A DNA stretch of 5,680 nt from an uncultured Collinsella sp. (lineage in GTDB: Bacteria > Actinomycetota > Coriobacteriia > Coriobacteriales > Coriobacteriaceae), in NCBI GenBank assembly GCA_900545905.1, contig URBA01000106.1:1-5680 (forward strand). Direction: 5' to 3'. The notes under the pieces were generated by a model, which saw only the letters and a program-made list of their open reading frames with translations, had not been told where the DNA came from and ran no database searches. Both the position numbers and the translations under genes were made by a program. This document shows, in pieces, positions 1-4,823 of this stretch; the stretch's first letter is position 1, and each line of letters starts with the position of its first letter.

Positions 1-3
1 GCT

Positions 4-36
4 TCGTCGGCAGCGTCAGATGTGTATAAGAGACAG
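4..36 (+). other. Nextera transposase adapter (sequencing contaminant)
   Basis: Bases 4-36 match the 33-base Illumina Nextera read-1 adapter: the TCGTCGGCAGCGTC part followed by the 19-base Tn5 mosaic end AGATGTGTATAAGAGACAG at 18-36. This is library DNA left on the end of a contig and is not part of the organism. Bases 1-3 before it could be remnants of the index. Translating across it gives the artefact peptide start MCIRDR on the plus strand. Genomic sequence should be taken to begin at about base 37. Bases 37-80 show no gene. Confidence 0.97.
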
Positions 37-80
37 GCTTAAGTTCTGCTGCAAACTCGAAAGGGATCCACGCATGCGGC

Positions 81-117
81 AAAACCACCACAGAGGTGCC
101 TGTCCCCTTTGTGGTGG
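81..117 (-). terminator. Intrinsic terminator of the glnA-regulator operon
   Basis: Read on the minus strand, an 8-bp perfect stem (CCACCACA at 85-92 pairing with TGTGGTGG at 110-117) extends inward by a G-U pair and three more pairs around a loop at about 97-105. It is followed at once by TTTT (84-81). It starts 4 bases after the stop codon of the response regulator, where a factor-independent terminator is expected. The loop side contains the GGGGACAGGCACC word on the minus strand, which I recall from short intergenic repeats in other bacteria. That resemblance is from memory only. Confidence 0.8.
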
Positions 118-121
118 AAAT

Positions 122-784
122 CTAGTCCTTAAACAGATAGCCCACGCCGCGGACGGTGGTGATGTGTGCCGCGATCTGCGGGCCCACCTTGGAGCGGATG
201 CGTCGAATGTGCACGTCGACGGTGCGCGTGCCGCCGCAGTACTCAAAGCCCCACACGCGGTGCAGCAGCACCTCGCGGCTGTAGGCACGGTTGGGATGCG
301 TCGCCAAAAAGCTCAGCAGCGAGTATTCCATCAGCGTCAGGTCGATGGGCTCGTTATCGAGCGTCACCTGGTAGGTAGCCAGGTTGATCTCGAGGTTATC
401 GATGTTGAGCACATCGTCGGCGGTGACGGTCTCCTCCTCGCCCATCAGGCGCTGCGCGCGAGCCTTGAGCTCGTTGGGCGTCGCCGTGGGGCACACAAAG
501 TCGGCATGCGCGTGATTCGGCAGGCGCAGGGTACCGAGCGCCTCATCGTCGACGATCACCAGCATGGGGACACCGCCGCGATCGTCAAGCCACTTGGCAA
601 TCTGATCGATGCGGTCGCTGCGGATGCCATCGGAATCGAGAATCAGCAGGTCAAAGTCGTGCGCCGCAGTCGGCGAATCGGGGGTGGCCAGGCTCACCTC
701 GACACCCAGGGTGGTCGTCAGGCTGCGGGCAAACTCGTGGAAGCGCGTCGTGCGCGCCATGAACAGGGCACTCTTTTCGGACAT
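122..784 (-). CDS. Atypical OmpR/GlnR-like response regulator (winged helix)
   Basis: A 220-residue DNA-binding regulator. Residues about 5-115 form a receiver-like domain and about 125-218 an OmpR/PhoB winged-helix domain containing VWGFEYCGGTRTVDVHIRR (recognition helix) and the terminal wing VRGVGYLF. The receiver is unusual. An Asp sits at position 50 at the end of the third strand (LLILD). The acidic pair normally after strand 1 is absent (SALFMARTT), the conserved Thr/Ser of strand 4 is Val78, and the Lys of strand 5 is missing (DFVCPTATP). This resembles actinobacterial GlnR, which is known to act without phosphorylation. The start at 784 is chosen because GGAGG lies 5 bases upstream (790-794); the open frame continues to 868 with no better signal. 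It lies 50 bp after the glnA-like stop on the same strand and is probably co-transcribed. GlnR orthology is inferred from neighbourhood and receiver features. It could be another orphan OmpR-type regulator. Confidence 0.9.
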   Translation of the reverse strand: MSEKSALFMARTTRFHEFARSLTTTLGVEVSLATPDSPTAAHDFDLLILDSDGIRSDRIDQIAKWLDDRGGVPMLVIVDDEALGTLRLPNHAHADFVCPTATPNELKARAQRLMGEEETVTADDVLNIDNLEINLATYQVTLDNEPIDLTLMEYSLLSFLATHPNRAYSREVLLHRVWGFEYCGGTRTVDVHIRRIRSKVGPQIAAHITTVRGVGYLFKD

Positions 785-834
785 ATCGGCCTCCAAGGAA
801 ATGAGCTCAATCGTACTGGAACAAGCCAGCGCGA

Positions 835-2172
835 TTAGGAGTTCGCCAGGTAGTGCTTGATCTCCCACTCGGTGATCGTAGACTCAAACTTATGCCACTC
901 GTCGCGCTTCTTTTTGAGGAAGAAGCTGTGGATGTGCTCGCCGAGGGCATCCTTCATAAACTGCGAGTCCTCAAACACGTCGAGCGCCTCTTTGAGCGAG
1001 CGCGGCAGCGGCGCGTAGCCGGCCTCGACCATCTGGCGGTCGGTGAGCTTGAGCGTCTCGGCCGTGGCCTCGGGCGGGAGCTCCAGCTTGCGCTCGATGC
1101 CGTCCAGACCAGCCGCCAGCGTGACGGCGTTGACCAGGTACGGGTTGGCCATGGGGTCGGGGCCACGAAGCTCGATGCGCGTGGACAGCTGCTTGCCGGG
1201 CTTGTAGACCGGGATGCGGACCATGCTCGCGCGGTTGCGCAGGCCCCACGTGGCGTACTGCGGCACGGAGTCGCCGCCCGTGGTAATGCGCTTGTACGAG
1301 TTGACCGTGGGGTTGGTGATGGCGCTGATCTCGCGCGCGTGCGCCAGGATGCCGGCCATGTAGTGCTTGGCGATATCGGAGAGGTGGTACTTCTCGTCGT
1401 CCTCGCCCCAAAAGACGTTGTTGCCGTCGTGGTCGAATAGCGACTGGCACAGGAACATAGCGCTGCCATCCTCGCCCGCCAACGGCTTGGGCATAAAGGA
1501 GGCGTGGCAACCGCTCTCGTAGGCCTGCTGCTTAATGATGAGCTTGGCCGTGGTGATGGCATCGGACATGCTCAGGGCCTCGGCGTGGCGCAGGCTCATG
1601 CCGTGCTGCGAGCGACCGGCGGCGTGGAAGGTGTACTCCACGGGCACGGACATCTTCTCGAGCGTGAGGACCGTGTTGCGGCGCAGGTCGCGAGCGGCAT
1701 CGCTCACCGAAAGATCGAAGTAGCCCACGTTGTCGAGCGGCTCGGGCGTGTGCTCGTCGGGAAAATAGTAGTACTCCAGCTCGGCGCCCACGTTGAGCAG
1801 ATAGCCGGCCTTCTCGGCCCTGCAGAACATGCGGCGCAGGGCATCGCGCGGGTCGCCGGCAAACGGCTTGCGATCGGGAGTGCACACGTCGCAGAACACG
1901 CGGGCGACGCCGTTATGGCTCGGGCGCCACGGCAGGATCTGGAAGGTCGAAGCATCGGGGAACGCCAGCATGTCGGCTTCCTCGGGCGTGGCAAAGCCCT
2001 CGATGGCGGAGCCGTCAAAGCCAATACCCTCCTCAAAAGCGACCTCGAGGTCCTCGGGGCTAATGGCAAAGTTCTTGAGGCGGCCGAGAATGTCGACAAA
2101 CCACAGACGCACAAAGCGGATGTCACGCTGCTCTACGGAGCGGAGTACGTAATCGATGTTCTGCTGGTTCAT
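835..2172 (-). CDS. glnA: Type I glutamine synthetase homologue, probably catalytically degenerate
   Basis: A 445-residue full-length GSI homologue (Bacillus-type enzymes are about 444). Recognisable in order are the beta-grasp segment GFDGSAIEGF (51-60), GAELEYYYF (129-137), HASFMPKP (223-230), NSYKR (291-295), LRNRASMVRIP (311-321) and STRIELRGPDP (330-340). True GSI makes glutamine from glutamate, ammonia and ATP using two metal ions. By ungapped alignment by eye to Bacillus GS, metal ligands Glu131, Glu133 and Glu334 are kept. The other three are Ala184, Gly191 and Phe240 in place of Glu, Glu and His. The glutamate-loop Asn is Asp235, and Cys242 replaces the second His of that loop. The flap Glu region reads GGDSVP. 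The feedback Arg62 of Bacillus is Thr62, and the adenylylation Tyr is absent (AETLKLTD). The frame is intact with AAAGGGGAG 4 bases before the ATG (2177-2185), so this is not ordinary gene decay. It may be a regulatory pseudoenzyme or act on another substrate. Family membership is sure; glutamine synthesis is doubtful. Confidence 0.92.
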   Translation of the reverse strand: MNQQNIDYVLRSVEQRDIRFVRLWFVDILGRLKNFAISPEDLEVAFEEGIGFDGSAIEGFATPEEADMLAFPDASTFQILPWRPSHNGVARVFCDVCTPDRKPFAGDPRDALRRMFCRAEKAGYLLNVGAELEYYYFPDEHTPEPLDNVGYFDLSVSDAARDLRRNTVLTLEKMSVPVEYTFHAAGRSQHGMSLRHAEALSMSDAITTAKLIIKQQAYESGCHASFMPKPLAGEDGSAMFLCQSLFDHDGNNVFWGEDDEKYHLSDIAKHYMAGILAHAREISAITNPTVNSYKRITTGGDSVPQYATWGLRNRASMVRIPVYKPGKQLSTRIELRGPDPMANPYLVNAVTLAAGLDGIERKLELPPEATAETLKLTDRQMVEAGYAPLPRSLKEALDVFEDSQFMKDALGEHIHSFFLKKKRDEWHKFESTITEWEIKHYLANS

Positions 2173-2306
2173 GTCGCTCCCCTTTCTTTCGGGCGGGTTT
2201 CGACTGGTCTATATCGCAGATACTATCGCAGAAAAATGTTTCCGCAGGGTTAAAGCGTATCAAGCGCTCAAAAAACGTGTGTGAACAGGCGGTCACGAAC
2301 GAATGA
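2173..2306 (-). promoter_or_regulatory. Upstream region of the glnA-like gene with direct repeats
   Basis: This 134-bp gap between the LacI gene stop and the glnA-like ATG should hold the operon promoter. I see no convincing -35/-10 pair. On the minus strand TCTGCGATA occurs twice with a 12-bp period (plus-strand TATCGCAGA at 2212-2220 and 2224-2232). Nearer the ribosome site GAAAC and GAAAG lie 11 bp apart (plus-strand 2197-2201 and 2186-2190), the spacing of half-sites in actinobacterial GlnR boxes. A weak GTGA/TCAC hairpin followed by six Ts on the minus strand, just after the LacI stop, might end the LacI transcript. Operator roles are inferred. Confidence 0.35.
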
Positions 2307-3317
2307 TTAGCGCGAGGTCGAGGCGCGGTGTTCAATGTGACCAGGAACCTCGATGCGCTTGGGGGCGAGCTTTGCGGCGTCGCCCACCGTAGTGGTAACG
2401 ACGTCGATACGCTCGGACAGGCGCTCGACTACGCGCTCGGCAATGGTAATGGTGTCTTGCGCGGCCGTGGTCACGCCGCCAAAGAGCACGTGGTTCCAGG
2501 GGTAATCGTCAAACGTCGCGATCTTGAGACCCGCCGGCAACGAGGGTCCCAGCTGTGCCAGCGCCTCGGTCAGACGCAGGAAGACCAGGCCGTTGACGGC
2601 AATGAGGCCGAGCTTTTTACCCGCATACTCGCGGATGGTCTCGTCCAGGCGACTGACGCCCTCGACACCACCGTCGGCCAAGGTGACGACCTCGCCCGCA
2701 AGACCGCGGCGCGAAAGCTCGTCGGCAAAGGCCTCGGCACGCTCGCGACGCACAGGGCTGTCGTCGCTTGCCTCGGTGAGCAGGCACAGGCGCTCGCTGC
2801 CAGCGGCGGCCAAAGCGTCTACCAAGCCTGCGACCAGTTCACGGTTGTTAGATGTCACCAGATCGATGCCACCGTCGGCAACATCGCGGTCGAGCAGCAC
2901 GACGGGCAGGCGTCCCGCAGCCGCGGCAATCGCCTTGTCGTTGCCGCCACAGGTGTTGACGACCAGGCCGTCCACACCGGCATCGATAAGTCTGGTGAGC
3001 GACTCTGCTTCCTTGGCGGAATCATTGCCGCTAATGGCAGTCATAAGCGAGCAGCCGCGCGCGGCGGCACTAGCGGAAAGCCCTTCGAGCATGGCGCTGG
3101 AGAACGGGTTAGCAATGTCGGCCAAGATAACGCCGATGAGGTTGGTACGCGAGCTGCGCAGATTGCGCGCGGCGGCACGTGGACGATAGCCGGTGCGCTC
3201 GATAACCGCCGCGATGCGAGCGCGGGTTTCCTCGGTCATCTGCCCGGGGCGGTTGTTGAGATAGCGCGAGACCGTGGCCGGGCTCACGCCCGCGCCATAG
3301 CGCACCCCGTTTCCCAA
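2307..3317 (-). CDS. LacI-family transcriptional repressor, probable regulator of kdgK-eda; N-terminus possibly frameshifted
   Basis: A sugar-responsive repressor. The helix-turn-helix core GVSPATVSRYLNN is at residues 10-22, the linker/hinge YRPRAAARNL follows, and NLIGVILADIANPF opens the periplasmic-binding-protein-like effector domain, which continues to the end (VVLLDRD, GVTTAAQD). The call starts at a TTG at 3317 with no visible ribosome site, giving the poor leader MGNGVRYGA where family members have a first helix of the type T-I-x-D-V-A-x-x-A. An ATG at 3346 (MPKMAQTADN) or 3337 reads in another frame through CAMARA to a stop at 3284-3286. One extra base in the GC run near 3290-3296 would turn this into CAMAAGVSPATVS, which fits the family better. 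So there is either a sequencing indel or a real frameshift mutation. The gene is divergent from kdgK, and LacI-type operators lie in the shared control region. Together these suggest a KdgR-like role in KDG metabolism. The effector is not determinable. Confidence 0.85.
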   Translation of the reverse strand: MGNGVRYGAGVSPATVSRYLNNRPGQMTEETRARIAAVIERTGYRPRAAARNLRSSRTNLIGVILADIANPFSSAMLEGLSASAAARGCSLMTAISGNDSAKEAESLTRLIDAGVDGLVVNTCGGNDKAIAAAAGRLPVVLLDRDVADGGIDLVTSNNRELVAGLVDALAAAGSERLCLLTEASDDSPVRRERAEAFADELSRRGLAGEVVTLADGGVEGVSRLDETIREYAGKKLGLIAVNGLVFLRLTEALAQLGPSLPAGLKIATFDDYPWNHVLFGGVTTAAQDTITIAERVVERLSERIDVVTTTVGDAAKLAPKRIEVPGHIEHRASTSR

Positions 3318-3363
3318 TTGTCAGCAGTCTGAGCCATTTTAGGCATTTTTTTAAAAATCTCGC

Positions 3364-3390
3364 TTGCAAAACGCTGTAGGTGAGTATACT
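3364..3390 (+). promoter_or_regulatory. Likely kdgK promoter
   Basis: A -10 element TATACT (3385-3390) is preceded by TTGCAA (3364-3369) with a short 15-bp spacer. The -10 sits in the self-complementary octamer AGTATACT (3383-3390), so it could also serve the divergent LacI gene, although I find no good -35 for that direction. The predicted transcription start at about 3396 lies just before the operators. AT-rich DNA (3341-3361) lies just upstream. Confidence 0.55.
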
Positions 3391-3400
3391 ACAACTCGAA

Positions 3401-3428
3401 ACGAAACCGATTTCGTAAACCGATTTCG
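3401..3428. promoter_or_regulatory. Tandem LacI-type operators
   Basis: ACGAAACCGATTTCGT (3401-3416) is palindromic at 14 of 16 positions, with the CG centre and A/T-rich half-sites typical of LacI-family operators. The 12-mer AAACCGATTTCG occurs at 3404-3415 and again at 3417-3428, a 13-bp period. The sites lie right after the predicted transcription start of kdgK, a repressing position, and upstream of the divergent LacI gene, so the adjacent LacI protein is the natural ligand. This would give repression of kdgK-eda and autoregulation. Binding is inferred. Confidence 0.7.
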
Positions 3429-3432
3429 GCAA

Positions 3433-3490
3433 GCGTTGGCACGGAGGTGCAAAGATGTACCCTACCGTCTTGGCACCTCCGTGCCAACGC
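3433..3490. repeat. 18-bp perfect inverted repeat in the kdgK leader
   Basis: GCGTTGGCACGGAGGTGC (3433-3450) is exactly reverse-complementary to GCACCTCCGTGCCAACGC (3473-3490), with a 22-base loop. Each arm is also close to a palindrome: TTGGCAC-CTCC-GTGCCAA at 3470-3487 is perfect, and TTGGCAC-GGAG-GTGCAAA at 3436-3453 is nearly so. The centres are 34 bp apart. As RNA the hairpin would bury GGAGGT (3443-3448). As DNA it could be two sites for a dimeric regulator. No T-run follows, so it is not a simple terminator. Confidence 0.9.
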
Positions 3491-3541
3491 CATATCAAAG
3501 GTGTACGCACGAGTAAGAAGGAGCTGCGCGACCATGGGTAA
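3455..3541 (+). CDS. Possible 28-codon leader ORF overlapping the kdgK start
   Basis: An ATG at 3455 stands 6 bases after a strong GGAGGT (3443-3448) and opens a 28-residue frame beginning MYPTVLAPPCQR and ending with TAA at 3539-3541. That stop lies 5 bases inside kdgK, whose ATG is at 3534, so translation of the two could be coupled. The Shine-Dalgarno is in the left arm of the 18-bp inverted repeat and codons 7-12 lie in the right arm, so ribosome loading and hairpin formation exclude each other. No run of one amino acid suggests classical attenuation. No homology is recognised. It may be a chance ORF created by the repeat. Confidence 0.35.
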   Translation: MYPTVLAPPCQRHIKGVRTSKKELRDHG

Positions 3542-4568
3542 AACGGTTCTTACCTTCGGCGAGATCATGATGAGGCTCTCGCCCAAAGACCATCTGCGCA
3601 TTGAGCAGGCGACCGAGTTTGATGTCCGCTACGGCGGCGCCGAAGCCAACACCGCGCTTTCCCTGGCCTACCAGGGTGACAAGGCAGCTTACGTCTCCGT
3701 TGTCCCGGCCAACCGTCTGGGCGAGTGCGCCCTGCGTTCGCTGAAGGTCTACGACGTCGATACCTCGCGCGTCGTGCGCCAGGGCGACCGTCTTGGCTCC
3801 TATGTGTTTGAGGTCGGCGCCTCGCAGCGCGGCAACGGCTGCGTCTACGACCGCAAGTACTCTGCCATCAACATGGCCAAGCGCGACGTCTTTGACTGGG
3901 ACGAGATCCTCAAGGGTGTCGATGTCTTCTACTTCTCCGGCGTGACGCCCGCCGTCTCCGACGAGATGGCCGCCGCCTGCAAGGATGCCCTCACCGCCTG
4001 CCGCGCCAAAGGCATCGCCACCGTGTGCGACGTGAACTATCGCGGCAAGATGTGGTCGCCCGAGAAGTCGCAGGCCACCATGAAGGAACTCCTGCCGCTC
4101 GTTGACATCTGCATTGCCAACGACGAGGACGCTCCTGCCGGCCTCGGTATGACCTGCGTCTCCGGCTCCCTTGCCCACGGCATCGAGGAACGCGACACCT
4201 ACGTCGAGATGGCCCGTCAGATCTGCGCCGAGTACGGTTGCAAGAAGGTCGCCTCGGTCGTCCGCAACATCTCCTGCGTCGAGCGCTCCATTTGGATGGG
4301 CATGCTCTTTGACGCCGAGAGCGGCGAGCACTGGTTCTCCCCTGCTCACGACGTGCACGTGCTCGAGGGCGTTGCCGCCGGCGACGCTTTCAACGCCGGC
4401 CTCGTCCATGCCCTCATCAACGACTTTGCCCCGCAGGACGCCGTCAACTACGCGATTGCGGCCTCGATCCTCAAGCTCACCATCAAGGGCGATTCCAACC
4501 TGGTGACCGCAGACGAGATCGCAGCCGTGGCATCCGCCGCCGACGGTGGCACCCGCGTCGCCCGTTAA
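3534..4568 (+). CDS. kdgK: 2-keto-3-deoxygluconate (KDG) kinase, PfkB family
   Basis: A cytosolic sugar kinase of 344 residues that phosphorylates 2-keto-3-deoxygluconate at C6 to KDPG, the step before the aldolase encoded downstream. The N-terminus TFGEIMMRLSP (7-17) and the GGAEAN substrate motif (34-39) are typical of KDG kinases. The PfkB ATP/anion-hole signature near the C-terminus reads EGVAAGDAFNAG (about 277-288) with catalytic base Asp284. The family usually has D-x-x-G-x-G-D here, so the leading Asp is Glu and one Gly is Ala, a mild departure. AAGGAG (3518-3523) lies 10 bases before the ATG at 3534 and fixes this start; the frame is open upstream to 3447 but that part lies in the leader hairpin. 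It is divergent from the LacI gene and first of a two-gene catabolic unit with eda. Codons are strongly C-ending, suggesting good expression. It could act on a related 2-keto-3-deoxy sugar acid. Confidence 0.93.
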   Translation: MGKTVLTFGEIMMRLSPKDHLRIEQATEFDVRYGGAEANTALSLAYQGDKAAYVSVVPANRLGECALRSLKVYDVDTSRVVRQGDRLGSYVFEVGASQRGNGCVYDRKYSAINMAKRDVFDWDEILKGVDVFYFSGVTPAVSDEMAAACKDALTACRAKGIATVCDVNYRGKMWSPEKSQATMKELLPLVDICIANDEDAPAGLGMTCVSGSLAHGIEERDTYVEMARQICAEYGCKKVASVVRNISCVERSIWMGMLFDAESGEHWFSPAHDVHVLEGVAAGDAFNAGLVHALINDFAPQDAVNYAIAASILKLTIKGDSNLVTADEIAAVASAADGGTRVAR

Positions 4569-4823
4569 TTCGTTCCCCATTCCGCGGACTGCAGCTTTCC
4601 ATACCCATACCTCTGCAGCCCGCTCCCCGATTCCTCCAGCCAGGTAGAACCACTTAGTCCCATTCCGGTTTTGTCTGGCATTCCTTCACGACTGGCCTCG
4701 TAGCCGGTTCCGAAATTGCTTGTGACCCAAGCAGTGCCTCCGATAACCAATCCGGAACCGGCTCATGGCCAATCTTCTTTGGCAATCACGCGCCCGTGCG
4801 CGACTCACATCGAAAGGAACACT
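4569..4823 (+). other. 255-bp kdgK-eda spacer: C-rich, G-poor, with hairpins
   Basis: No gene is visible here. By hand count 4571-4640 contains 33 C and 11 G in 70 bases, a C-over-G bias like that of Rho-loading sites. An imperfect hairpin follows kdgK: GCGGACTGCAG (4584-4594) with CTGCAGCCCGC (4613-4623), one mismatch, no T-run. Farther on, GCCAA/TTGGC (4768-4772, 4779-4783) could form a small hairpin near the eda ribosome site. The length is unusual between two genes of one pathway, so processing, attenuation or a second promoter is possible. Confidence 0.6.
4702..4763. repeat. Nested inverted repeat upstream of eda
   Basis: AGCCGGTTCCG (4702-4712) pairs perfectly with CGGAACCGGCT (4753-4763). 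Inside the 40-base loop a second hairpin, TGCTTG (4717-4722) with CAAGCA (4728-4733), has a 5-base loop. A weak promoter-like pair, TTGTGA (4720-4725) and GATAAC (4742-4747) with a 16-bp spacer, falls inside the outer arms. If real, it would give eda its own start. The repeat is seen directly; its role is unknown. Confidence 0.7.

Noticed and set aside
20..838. 272-codon plus-strand open frame starting MCIRDR
   Set aside because: It begins inside the sequencing adapter and runs antisense to the response regulator, with no ribosome site.
853..2253. Plus-strand open frames of 195 and 249 codons opposite glnA
   Set aside because: They are mirror frames of the glnA-like coding sequence without start signals.
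3436..3453. Sigma-54-like -24/-12 element (TTGGCACG...TGCA)
   Set aside because: The distance between the GG and GC dinucleotides is 9 bp where 10 is required, and sigma-54 is not expected in actinobacteria. The match comes from the inverted repeat.
3433..3490. Leader hairpin as an intrinsic attenuator/terminator
   Set aside because: No T-run follows the right arm, and the loop is long (22 bases).
3495..4580. 361-codon minus-strand open frame across kdgK
   Set aside because: It is an antisense shadow of a well-supported kinase gene in GC-rich DNA, and its product has no recognisable domain.
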